From assembly GCA_017550385.1 (NCBI GenBank), contig JAFZPJ010000060.1, forward strand, positions 1 through 64,000: 64,000 nt of DNA. Direction: 5' to 3'. Every line of letters begins with the position of its first letter. Position 1 is the stretch's first letter. Made by a program: the position numbers and the translations under genes. Under the pieces are notes generated by a model, which was not told the origin of the DNA, ran no database searches, and was given only the letters and a program-made list of their open reading frames with translations. Shown here piece after piece: positions 1 to 6,577 of the stretch. This DNA comes from Clostridiales bacterium (lineage in GTDB: Bacteria; Bacillota; Clostridia; Saccharofermentanales; Saccharofermentanaceae).

Positions 1-248
1 ATGACGGTTTGCGAGACGGACGTAGGAATCCAATAAAATCGGCGTCAGTCCATTACCTTTCCTGATTGTAGCTTAGATAACAAGAGGGTAGAAGTATAAC
101 TGGCTGTTACCTTTTCTACCCGACTATAAAGTAGCAATAAAATGTACTAACACCACAAAGTAATAAATGGTTGAAAAAGTGGCTGAAATAAGAACGGGTA
201 ATCCCGAAAACGCGCATCCTTTCTATGTTTTTAGTTCCGTTCTCGGCG
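1..248. other. AT-rich non-coding DNA left of a tRNA fragment
   Basis: No open reading frame with a ribosome binding site is visible. The stretch is clearly more AT-rich than the flanking genes. An 8-bp inverted repeat (86-93 pairing with 114-121) could form a hairpin with a 20-nt interior. It directly abuts the tRNA-Arg 3' half at 249, so it may be the distal end of an integrated element or, less likely, the end of an intron interrupting the tRNA. I recognise no catalytic RNA core. Confidence 0.4.
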
Positions 249-293
249 CTCCTAAGCGGTAGGCCAGCGGTTCGAATCCGCTCACGATCACCA
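249..293 (+). tRNA. tRNA-Arg(CCT) 3' half, 5' half missing
   Basis: The sequence reads as anticodon loop CTCCTAA (249-255, anticodon CCT at 251-253), anticodon-stem 3' strand GCGGT, variable loop AGGCC, a perfect T arm (AGCGG, TTCGAAT, CCGCT; 266-282), acceptor 3' strand CACGATC (283-289), discriminator A and encoded CCA (291-293). The bases just upstream do not pair with GCGGT and no GATCGTG acceptor 5' strand or D arm precedes it in the window. The fragment therefore starts at the anticodon loop, the usual crossover position of tyrosine integrases acting on tRNA genes. An intron-split tRNA is the alternative. Confidence 0.7.
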
Positions 294-300
294 ATGTTTA

Positions 301-326
301 AAGGGTTCCAAGATCTTGGAACCCTT
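301..326 (+). terminator. Intrinsic terminator after the tRNA fragment
   Basis: A perfect 26-bp palindrome (AAGGGTTCCAAG and its complement) lies 7 nt after the CCA and is followed by TATTTAT. It would act as a hairpin terminator for the tRNA and possibly for the minus-strand gene at 378-644. Confidence 0.8.
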
Positions 327-377
327 ATTTATCTGTAACAAAAGTGATTGGATCTGGCTTCTGCCGGGCAGCAGGAC

Positions 378-644
378 TTAGAAAGGTCCGAACATAAATA
401 TATTGAGAAGCACCAGAATTACGTAAATCGCCAAGGCGATCATGAGAGCTAAGAGGATCATGGCGATGATGAACATGACCTTGAAGCCCGTTCTGATCTT
501 GCGGCCCTGACTTTTTGCCTTTATTGCGTCTACGATGAAGAGCACTATTGTTACACTGATATATATAAATACAGCCGTCAATAATACTTCGACTAATACG
601 GATAATACACTTCCAACAATGCCAAATAAGTTGCTAATTGACAT
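378..644 (-). CDS. Small hypothetical membrane protein (88 aa)
   Basis: An 88-residue protein with hydrophobic segments at about residues 8-38 and 53-83 separated by a basic loop (KAKSQGRKIRTG), so at least two and perhaps three membrane spans. The start has a good ribosome binding site (GAAGGAGA, about 7 nt upstream). I recognise no family. It stands alone, facing the tRNA terminator, and is transcribed away from the promoter at 839. Composition and ribosome binding site support a real gene; the function is unknown. Confidence 0.6.
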   Translation of the reverse strand: MSISNLFGIVGSVLSVLVEVLLTAVFIYISVTIVLFIVDAIKAKSQGRKIRTGFKVMFIIAMILLALMIALAIYVILVLLNIFMFGPF

Positions 645-838
645 GATGAGTCTCCTTCAAGTATTTAATCCAGCCCTTACAATCTTCATAATAGTGAAAA
701 CTGCTTTTGTGGTCAAACTGTTTTTGTGATGAGTTCGATCTCGAAGCTCCGAGTGAATTACTTTGATCGTTTGCGGTCGTTAGCAAAACTATTCCACCAG
801 TATTTGCAGGAAAGGCTGGACAACATGTGGGAGAATGC

Positions 839-867
839 TTGACATAGTAGCAAAAACATACTATTAT
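839..867 (+). promoter_or_regulatory. Strong sigma-A promoter, twin of 4398-4426
   Basis: TTGACA (839-844), a 17-nt spacer and TATTAT (862-867). A TAGTA/TACTA inverted repeat lies in the spacer region, and GTTAGT (871-876) with ACTAAC (892-897) forms a second inverted repeat downstream. The 62-nt block 839-900 aligns without gaps to 4398-4459 with about 13 mismatches, suggesting a common regulator of the two downstream genes. Confidence 0.75.
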
Positions 868-923
868 ATGGTTAGTAAGTATTGCAATAAAACTAACTGT
901 GCTGTGTCGAGGAAAAGCCAAAG

Positions 924-1991
924 ATGAAAGATGTTAATGCACATATCTGTCCGACTTGCGGCGGACAACTCAGAGTCGATCTGGAGCATCAGATGTACGA
1001 ATGCCCGTTCTGCGGTGTTACATTCGACTATGATTATTTTCGAGAGGAGAGCGTATTGAGCATAGCTGCTCAAGCGCTTACAAAAAAGGAGTTCGATTCG
1101 GCAGACAGAGCTTACGGTTTTATGTTGGAGAAAGAGCCTGATAACTTTGAAGCTCTCCGCGGCAAGGCTCTCATAGCAATGAATATTACAAAGATCGACG
1201 ATATCCGCCGTCTTGATCTGTTTTCAAAGATCGACTATGAGTCGGTCAATAAAGAGATAGACAGAGGGATCGAATCGTCCAAGCCTCAGGACCGCGAGTA
1301 TTTTACTGTCATGAAGGATATTGTTGACTCGGGTCATGAATTCATCAACGAGAAAGCAGAGCTCAAGACCCAAAAGGCCGAGAGAGATCATTCACAGGAC
1401 CGTCTTAACGATATCGTCTATGAAAGAGACTCGATATGCATCTATTCTTCTCAAAGGGTCCGTCCGAAGAAAGCTGTTATCCTGACGATCATTTGCTATA
1501 TAATCTGTTGCCTGTTGATATTCCTGGGTTACAAGCTTGCCACGAGAAATCCGTATGCCAAAGCTGAGGATCTCAGCAAATATGAGACAACACAGACTTC
1601 GGACTCTCCATATCAGATCCATGATCCGTATGGAGTGGGTTCCAATGATAACGGATTCTTTGTTGCGTTCGGTGACTATCAGGATTATCAAGACGCTCTT
1701 GAGAGGGAAGAACAGCGTAAGATCGACTATGATGCCTGGGAGGAAAGCCATAAGGATTCAGGATCTAACCTCATATGGATCCTGGGTATTGCTACAGCTG
1801 TTTATGTGTCGATAGTAATTGCGCTTGTTATTTACGGCAGAACCCTCAATGCCGAGATCTCCAAGAGAAAGGTTAAAGTGGATGAACAGGCCGATAAGGT
1901 CAAGGCACGCGAGGAGAGGATCGCTGAGCTCAAAGCCGGGATCGAACAAGGCTATAAGCGCCTCTGTGAACTTCATTCTGTTATTGAATAA
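924..1991 (+). CDS. Zinc-ribbon, two-TM, coiled-coil membrane protein
   Basis: A 355-residue protein. An N-terminal zinc ribbon (CPTCG at residues 9-13 and CPFCG at 27-31) is followed by a helical TPR-like stretch (about 45-90) and a charged helix. A first membrane span is at about 187-208, a Tyr/Asp/Gln-rich loop follows, then a second span at about 282-304 and a C-terminal coiled coil rich in Lys/Glu. The start has AGGAAAAG upstream. It is the only gene behind the 839 promoter, whose twin drives the lipoprotein at 4545. Zinc-ribbon plus TPR plus membrane suggests a scaffold or sensor, but no function can be assigned. Confidence 0.8.
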   Translation: MKDVNAHICPTCGGQLRVDLEHQMYECPFCGVTFDYDYFREESVLSIAAQALTKKEFDSADRAYGFMLEKEPDNFEALRGKALIAMNITKIDDIRRLDLFSKIDYESVNKEIDRGIESSKPQDREYFTVMKDIVDSGHEFINEKAELKTQKAERDHSQDRLNDIVYERDSICIYSSQRVRPKKAVILTIICYIICCLLIFLGYKLATRNPYAKAEDLSKYETTQTSDSPYQIHDPYGVGSNDNGFFVAFGDYQDYQDALEREEQRKIDYDAWEESHKDSGSNLIWILGIATAVYVSIVIALVIYGRTLNAEISKRKVKVDEQADKVKAREERIAELKAGIEQGYKRLCELHSVIE

Positions 1992-2046
1992 TTTAAGTTA
2001 AAAGTAGGCAGAAGGCGGTTTGTTTACAAACGGCAGGGGACATAAG

Positions 2047-2180
2047 AAAACCCGAGCACACATGTCTCGGGGCTTTCAAAAGGAGGGGTAGTTATGAATT
2101 TTTTTGGTAGCCTCATTATGCCCCTCTTACATAACGGTTTTGCGTTAAACCTGGGTTAAAACCTGGGCAAAAGTTAGGGA
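2047..2180 (+). repeat. 134-bp dispersed intergenic element, copy A
   Basis: A terminator-like hairpin, a variable middle and a conserved right part (2104-2180). The right part aligns without gaps to 5555-5631, sharing the cores GTAGCCT, ATTATGCCCCTCTT and GGCAAAA. It ends one base before the stop codon of the minus-strand hydrolase at 2182. No long ORF is conserved between the copies. A 21-codon ORF with a good ribosome binding site in copy A (from 2094) has no equivalent in copy B. Confidence 0.6.
2051..2071 (+). terminator. Terminator-like hairpin inside dispersed element copy A
   Basis: CCCGAG (2051-2056) pairs with CTCGGG (2066-2071) around a 9-nt loop; GCTTTC follows. It is positioned to end the transcript of the 924-1991 gene and is also the left part of the 134-bp element shared with 5499-5631. 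Confidence 0.55.
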
Positions 2181-2181
2181 T

Positions 2182-2814
2182 TCATTTTTGCACTGTCGGT
2201 TTGCCGTGACCGTAGTATATCGTGCGGGGCCCGAGCGCGCGGATCTTCGCATACGTACTCTTCATCGCCCCCAAGTCGGCATACAGATGACCCATCCCGG
2301 GCGCGATCCAATTATCGAGCGCATCGCCTGCTATCAGCGAATGGTCCTGAACAAGAAGGCCGATCGAACCGGCAGTGTGGCCGGGAAGTTCGATAACCTT
2401 CACATCAGGGAAACCGTAATCTGCAAGAGTATCTCCTTCGGCAACAAACACACAATTTGCCGGGCGTTCGACCTTGGTCTCGCGAAGCACCTTGAGCGAC
2501 ATCTGCAATATAACGAATCCGACCAATCCATAGGAACGCAAAGGCTGCGAATCGTAACTGTCGAATATGCCGTCATCCGCGCGGTGGTATGCGACGGGGA
2601 CTCCGAACTTCTCTGAGATGGCGGCAGCGTTCTCGGCGTGGTCGAAATGCGGATGCGTCAGCACCACGAGCTTCAGATCGTACTTGCTGCACGCGTCCAT
2701 GACCATTTCTCTGCTCTCGCCGCTGCTGGTATCTACGAGCAAGGCATTCGTCCCGTCGGTCACCAGATAGCAGTTGTCGGTTCCGCCTTTTAATAGTTGT
2801 ATGGTATATGTCAT
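2182..2814 (-). CDS. MBL-fold metallo-hydrolase
   Basis: A 210-residue protein of the metallo-beta-lactamase fold. The family signature THPHFDHAE gives the HxHxDH metal site. Further ligand positions are seen at LPGHTAGS, AGDAL and the C-terminal YYGHGKPT. The length is typical of the small stand-alone hydrolases related to glyoxalase II or lactonases, so the likely activity is hydrolysis of a thioester or phosphoester in the cytoplasm; the substrate is unknown. Its start codon overlaps the stop of the upstream zinc-ribbon gene by 4 nt (ATGA), indicating translational coupling in a three-gene minus-strand operon. Confidence 0.85.
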   Translation of the reverse strand: MTYTIQLLKGGTDNCYLVTDGTNALLVDTSSGESREMVMDACSKYDLKLVVLTHPHFDHAENAAAISEKFGVPVAYHRADDGIFDSYDSQPLRSYGLVGFVILQMSLKVLRETKVERPANCVFVAEGDTLADYGFPDVKVIELPGHTAGSIGLLVQDHSLIAGDALDNWIAPGMGHLYADLGAMKSTYAKIRALGPRTIYYGHGKPTVQK

Positions 2815-4097
2815 TCGTTACTCACTCTCACGATCCTGTTGATGCTCCAGTCAAACCCGGACACGTCGGCGGTCGCGCCGCAGCAAGGGCAGACACGGGA
2901 GAGTACCGCGTCGTAAGAAGCACCGCATGTCGGGCAGTTCAAGCTGTATGCGGTGAATGTGGAAGATGTTTTCGCGTCCTTGTGGCGTACGAGGCTAACG
3001 ATGAATTTCTCGCGCTTCTGAGTGAAGCAATAGCCCGTATAGTAGATGTTATCAAGGTAAACCGTCATCGTAATGTGCAGGTAATCGCCTGTCAGCGTCG
3101 CTTCTTCGAACTTGGACGCGCCGCGGTACCGGATGTCGACCAGATCGTCCATGAAGGTCAGGTCGTCATCACCTATGTAGAGGCCGCAGTTCTTGCGGTC
3201 GTCTGAATACGCGATGGTGCGGATCGCCGAGAGGATCTTGCCCTCGAACACTTCGTAGGAGAATGCGAGATCGTACTTCCGAACTTCGCGCTCGGTCCTG
3301 ACCTTGCTCATGTTCGCGCCTGCCATGTCGAGGGTATCGGCAGCGACTTTCACGCCGCCCGCGATCGTTCTTCCTGCGAAGATAACCGTCAGGATCGCGT
3401 AGACCACAAGAATTATTATGAACGCGCCCATCACGACGTTGCCTGCGCCGATTATGAGGCTCTGAAATAATCTGCCGCTGGGAATAAAATTCACGAAAAA
3501 GCTGTACACGCCAAGGCATACAGCCAACGCACCGCCGATCTTGATTGCAAGCTTGAAACGGTCCACCGTGGCATCGTCAGTCTGCGAAGGCAGCGGGTAC
3601 GGGCGGTGATAGTAAGCGTTGACACAAGGGTAGAGGCCGTCTATCTGGAACTTGGTGCCGCACATTGGGCAGCCGCCGGCGAGAGTGTCCGCATCGGCGC
3701 GGCTTCCGCAGTTCGGGCACACGAGAATGACCTCGCCCTCGTTGCTGTCGCCTTCTTCCTTGTCACGTCTGTCTATGACCTGCAGGTGCAGGATGTTGTC
3801 CTTCTCGTCGTTGCGGCGGATACCGCACTTGCCGTCCGTGAGCTCCGTCGCGATGTCGAAATGCTCCGACACATCCTTTGTCGGGAAGGCATAGGACAGC
3901 ACTTCGAGTTCCTTGACGCGTGGTTCTTCGACGGGCGTATATGTCTCACTGTAAGTTATGCCCTTGCTGTCCAAGCGTTTCTTATGCTCGGTCAGGGCAC
4001 GGCGCATGTTGATAGACGCACGCGGGGGAATAACATTGTTCGAGTAGAACTCGGAAAGGCCGGTGATGAAATTCTCGCGCAACTCGTCGTACTTCAT
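2811..4097 (-). CDS. Double zinc-ribbon membrane protein, paralogue of 40924-42213
   Basis: A 428-residue protein with a helical N-terminal region, a central zinc ribbon (CPNCG/CPMCG, residues 127-146), two membrane spans (about 184-205 and 213-240), and a cytoplasmic domain of about 110 residues that weakly recalls Tim44-like folds (LAFSYEVFEGKILSAI region). A second zinc ribbon (CPTCG/CPCCG, 388-406) ends in a conserved FDW-type tail. The protein at 40924-42213 has the same length, domain order and cysteine spacing, so they are paralogues. The start has AAGGAGA upstream. The membrane location and two ribbons suggest a membrane-anchored adaptor; no enzymatic motif is visible. Confidence 0.8.
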   Translation of the reverse strand: MKYDELRENFITGLSEFYSNNVIPPRASINMRRALTEHKKRLDSKGITYSETYTPVEEPRVKELEVLSYAFPTKDVSEHFDIATELTDGKCGIRRNDEKDNILHLQVIDRRDKEEGDSNEGEVILVCPNCGSRADADTLAGGCPMCGTKFQIDGLYPCVNAYYHRPYPLPSQTDDATVDRFKLAIKIGGALAVCLGVYSFFVNFIPSGRLFQSLIIGAGNVVMGAFIIILVVYAILTVIFAGRTIAGGVKVAADTLDMAGANMSKVRTEREVRKYDLAFSYEVFEGKILSAIRTIAYSDDRKNCGLYIGDDDLTFMDDLVDIRYRGASKFEEATLTGDYLHITMTVYLDNIYYTGYCFTQKREKFIVSLVRHKDAKTSSTFTAYSLNCPTCGASYDAVLSRVCPCCGATADVSGFDWSINRIVRVSNE

Positions 4098-4117
4098 GCG
4101 TGTCTCCTTTTAGATGC

Positions 4118-4342
4118 CTATCTCGATCGGGTAGTAGCCGATGAACTTGGTCGAACCATTGTGGTGGTAGTGGCGGGCTCTTCCTTAGAAGACTCTTCAG
4201 AAGGTTCGACTTCTTCTATCTCCAAAGGCTCTGCTTCCGGCTTGTCGGGCTTTGTCACTCCGCCTGCGCATGCCGTGATGCTTCCGGCAAGAAGTGCTGC
4301 GGTGAGACCTAATACTGTGATCTTTGCTGTTAATCTCTTCAT
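4118..4342 (-). CDS. Short lipoprotein, C-terminus possibly frameshifted
   Basis: A 74-residue predicted lipoprotein: MKR start, hydrophobic stretch, lipobox ending in ITAC (Cys at about residue 26), then an acidic Pro/Glu/Ser linker. The last 13 residues (after TTTT) look unlike a protein end. A reading in the -1 frame over the same DNA instead gives a plausible tail, HHNGSTKFIGYYPIEIGI, ending in TAA at 4110-4112, exactly at the AAGGAG site of the next gene. Either the gene carries a one-base indel or the tail is real as annotated. The ribosome binding site (AAGGAGA) is good. Likely a surface-anchored stalk. Confidence 0.6.
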   Translation of the reverse strand: MKRLTAKITVLGLTAALLAGSITACAGGVTKPDKPEAEPLEIEEVEPSEESSKEEPATTTTMVRPSSSATTRSR

Positions 4343-4397
4343 TCCGTTATCTCCTTGATCTTTTATAACATTTAATCATTGGGTTGATAAGATGTTC

Positions 4398-4426
4398 TTG
4401 ATATAGTAGCTAATACATACTAACAT
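4398..4426 (+). promoter_or_regulatory. Promoter/operator, twin of 839-867
   Basis: TTGATA (4398-4403), a 17-nt spacer and TAACAT (4421-4426), followed by TTAGT (4431-4435) and ACTAA (4451-4455) as an inverted repeat. The block is about 79% identical to 839-900 with no gaps, so both promoters and their inverted repeats appear to be under common control. Confidence 0.7.
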
Positions 4427-4476
4427 GCGATTAGTAAGTTTTGCGATAGTACTAACTATCTATTTGGAGGTCTGAT

Positions 4477-4548
4477 ATGAAGCGGATAACTGATAAAACA
4501 TCAGTTTCACCGTTAATGCACCGAGACTTAATGAGGTTTGAAGTATGA
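4477..4548 (+). CDS. 23-codon leader ORF overlapping the lipoprotein start
   Basis: Starts with ATG 6 nt after GGAGG (4466-4470), the best ribosome binding site of this transcript, and encodes 23 residues (MKRITDKTSV at the start). Its TGA stop (4546-4548) overlaps the ATG (4545) of the lipoprotein gene as ATGA. This spacing suggests translational coupling or a regulatory leader peptide. The peptide has no signal sequence and no recognised family. Confidence 0.45.
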   Translation: MKRITDKTSVSPLMHRDLMRFEV

Positions 4549-5258
4549 AGAGAAGGTTTTGCTCACTGTTTTTGATCTTGTGTCTTGCCGCTTCCGGTAC
4601 GGCATGCGGATTGTTCAGCCGGGATCTCGGACTAAAGCATCTTAAGGAGAAATATCCCGGATATTCTTTTGAATTCAAAGGTTCCGCTGATGATGTAGCT
4701 TCGTATACAGTTGAAGGCTTTGATGATTCGGTTGTAGTCCGTGCTGTAGGAGACGGCGTGTTCTATGACAACTTCCTTTATGTAAGATACAAAGATCAGA
4801 TCCTGGACAGTCAGGTCGGAATTATGACTGAGATATGTTCGAGACTCGGTGTGGATGACTTCAACATAGCTACATACGGTTATGAAGGTTGGATGAGAGA
4901 CGGTGTACTGACAAGCAATCCGGATACATCTGGGCAGAATGCCAGAGACTATAACACAGAGGATCTTTCGTTCGAAGAATTCATGGCATCTGCGGATTCA
5001 AATAATGAGTTTATTGGCGTTATCTACTTAGAAGATGTTGATGCTATCGATCGCGATGAAGTTGCCGCGATCATCAGCGACGTAATCGAAGAGAGCGGAT
5101 GCGTATATAGTTTGGTAAGGATTGATTTCACCGATAATCTGGATGAATTCGAATATACCTTTGATAAAAGATGGGTCGTATATGATTATCAGCTGATGCT
5201 CCAGGGACAGACCGATGAGAACGGTCAGTTGATAGACTTTACCTGGGAAGAGAAGTAA
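4545..5258 (+). CDS. Hypothetical lipoprotein (237 aa)
   Basis: An N-terminal MKRR, a hydrophobic core and a lipobox near GTACG (Cys about residue 21) predict a lipoprotein. The mature part is acidic and mixed alpha/beta with no motif I recognise. Its own ribosome binding site is weak (GAGG about 9 nt upstream), and initiation may depend on the overlapping leader ORF at 4477. It shares its promoter type with the zinc-ribbon protein at 924, so the two are probably co-regulated. A 64-bp tandem repeat begins 3 nt after the stop codon. Confidence 0.75.
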   Translation: MKRRFCSLFLILCLAASGTACGLFSRDLGLKHLKEKYPGYSFEFKGSADDVASYTVEGFDDSVVVRAVGDGVFYDNFLYVRYKDQILDSQVGIMTEICSRLGVDDFNIATYGYEGWMRDGVLTSNPDTSGQNARDYNTEDLSFEEFMASADSNNEFIGVIYLEDVDAIDRDEVAAIISDVIEESGCVYSLVRIDFTDNLDEFEYTFDKRWVVYDYQLMLQGQTDENGQLIDFTWEEK

Positions 5259-5261
5259 TTA

Positions 5262-5496
5262 GCACTACCACTGTTCCGCACAACAGTACACCTGCAGTAA
5301 CAAACGGGTGTTTTCAGGCCGAAAAGCACTACCACTGTTCCGCGTGGCAGTACACCCATAGTAACAAACGGCACTTTTCAGGCCGAAAAGCACTACCACT
5401 GTTCCGCGTGGCAGTACACCCATAGTAACAAACGGCACTTTTCAGGCCGAAAAGCACTACCGCTGTTCCGCACAGCAGTACACCTGCAGTAACAAA
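5262..5496. repeat. 64-bp tandem repeat, 3.7 copies
   Basis: Copies are at 5262-5325, 5326-5389, 5390-5453 and a partial one at 5454-5496. Copies 2 and 3 are identical; copy 1 and the partial copy 4 share variant bases with each other (CACA-CAGT and CCTGCAGT in place of GTGG-CAGT and CCCATAGT). Each unit has an ACTGTT/AACAGT-type inverted repeat and a second stem around CAGGCC (TTTTC/GAAAA). There are no spacers, so this is not a CRISPR array. Confidence 0.95.
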
Positions 5497-5498
5497 TT

Positions 5499-5631
5499 AA
5501 AACCCCGGGACTTAATATCCCGGGGTTACCTTTGTCAGGGTGTTGTGAAGCTTGTTAGTAGCCTTATTATGCCCCTCTTGCGCATCCGAAGTTAATGAAA
5601 ACCAGAGCAAACCTTAGGCAAAACTTAGTGA
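5499..5631 (+). repeat. Dispersed intergenic element, copy B
   Basis: Same plan as 2047-2180: a terminator-like hairpin, then about 30 variable bases, then a conserved 77-bp block (5555-5631) matching 2104-2180 without gaps. An extended -10 promoter for the next gene starts about 9 nt downstream (5640-5648). Confidence 0.6.
5501..5527 (+). terminator. Strong terminator hairpin inside element copy B
   Basis: AACCCCGGGA (5501-5510) pairs with TCCCGGGGTT (5518-5527) around a 7-nt loop, followed by ACCTTTG. It closes the 4545 transcription unit after the tandem repeat. Confidence 0.7.
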
Positions 5632-5639
5632 AGCCCGTC

Positions 5640-5648
5640 TGATATAAT
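5640..5648 (+). promoter_or_regulatory. Extended -10 promoter for the 5703 lipoprotein
   Basis: TGATATAAT matches the extended -10 consensus TGnTATAAT exactly and lies about 55 nt upstream of the start codon. No clear -35 is seen, because the conserved repeat element occupies that position. Confidence 0.55.
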
Positions 5649-5702
5649 AAGCGGTAGGAGAAAGCCTTCTTCCATATTATTAAGTTTTAAGGATGATCAA
5701 AA

Positions 5703-6560
5703 ATGACCATAAACAACAAAGCGATCAAGCTCCTCGCAATATCGGCAAGCGCATGCCTGATGCTCGGCTCTTTTGCAGGATGCAAGACATCAGAAGAACC
5801 CGAAGCAACACCTGAAGCAAGTTCTGAACAGGAATCTTCCGAAGAAACTGCTGAGGCACCTCAGGCATCCGTTGCTGCGAACGGAACCGAGTCCGAGACC
5901 TCTGAAGCAACTGAATCTTCTGCAGTTCCAGAGATCCTTCCTGAATATCTCGTTCTGGACAGCGAAGATCAGACATATGCCAATACCTACATAACTAACT
6001 TCGTCGAGCAGTATTTCTATGACTACGACAGGGACAGCGCGAGCGCCGAACAGCTCTTGGACTTTGTCCACATCCACCTGAAGATCAACTCAAGCGATTC
6101 GATAAGCTATGAGACGAAGGGAGACCTTACTTTCGAGACTTTCACTGTAGATAAGTCCGTCAAGGTCATCTCCAAATACATTGCCTACTACTTCACCGAA
6201 GAAGACTGCAAGGCTCTGCCTGAACCTCCGGAGACTTACGGCGACCAGCCTGCAGGTCCTTACTATGCGGACGGCAAGATCTGGTATGAGGCAGGAAGCG
6301 GTGAGGGCTACACACAGATCGGCATCGTTGATTCCGTCCTGAATAACACCGACGGAACCCTTACGATAGAATTCACGATCTATTCGATCGACTACGAGGT
6401 CTATTCCAGACTGGATATGGACGGCATCGCGGCATACTATTCACTCACCCCGGATCAGGCAGCGGCAGACGCAACCCTTACCAAGACCGGAACCGGCACG
6501 GCGATTGTCGATGTCGGCCAGTCAGGAGACTATCTGCTGATATCTTACAGCACCACATAA
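5703..6560 (+). CDS. Hypothetical lipoprotein with Ser/Glu-rich linker
   Basis: A 285-residue protein. The signal peptide ends in a lipobox at GSFAGC (Cys about residue 26). A Glu/Ser/Ala/Thr-rich linker of about 50 residues follows, typical of surface lipoproteins that reach through the wall, and then a folded domain of about 200 residues with no motif I recognise. AAGGA precedes the ATG. It lies 17 nt before the aldo/keto reductase gene and may be co-transcribed with it. Function unknown. Confidence 0.75.
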   Translation: MTINNKAIKLLAISASACLMLGSFAGCKTSEEPEATPEASSEQESSEETAEAPQASVAANGTESETSEATESSAVPEILPEYLVLDSEDQTYANTYITNFVEQYFYDYDRDSASAEQLLDFVHIHLKINSSDSISYETKGDLTFETFTVDKSVKVISKYIAYYFTEEDCKALPEPPETYGDQPAGPYYADGKIWYEAGSGEGYTQIGIVDSVLNNTDGTLTIEFTIYSIDYEVYSRLDMDGIAAYYSLTPDQAAADATLTKTGTGTAIVDVGQSGDYLLISYSTT

Positions 6561-6577
6561 CGGCCAAGGAGGCTTTT

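Noticed and set aside
1..293. Possible 3' end of tmRNA (ssrA), suggested by a long non-coding stretch ending in a T arm and CCA.
   Set aside because: Acceptor 3' strand CACGATC lacks U at position 70 required for the G3-U70 alanine identity, no ALAA tag frame is seen, and the anticodon loop CTCCTAA marks it as tRNA-Arg.
2094..2159. A 21-codon ORF (MNFFGSLIMPLL) with a strong ribosome binding site.
   Set aside because: The frame is not kept in the homologous element copy at 5555, so the conservation is not at the protein level.
5262..5496. Possible CRISPR array.
   Set aside because: The whole 64-bp unit repeats with no unique spacers and no cas genes are near.
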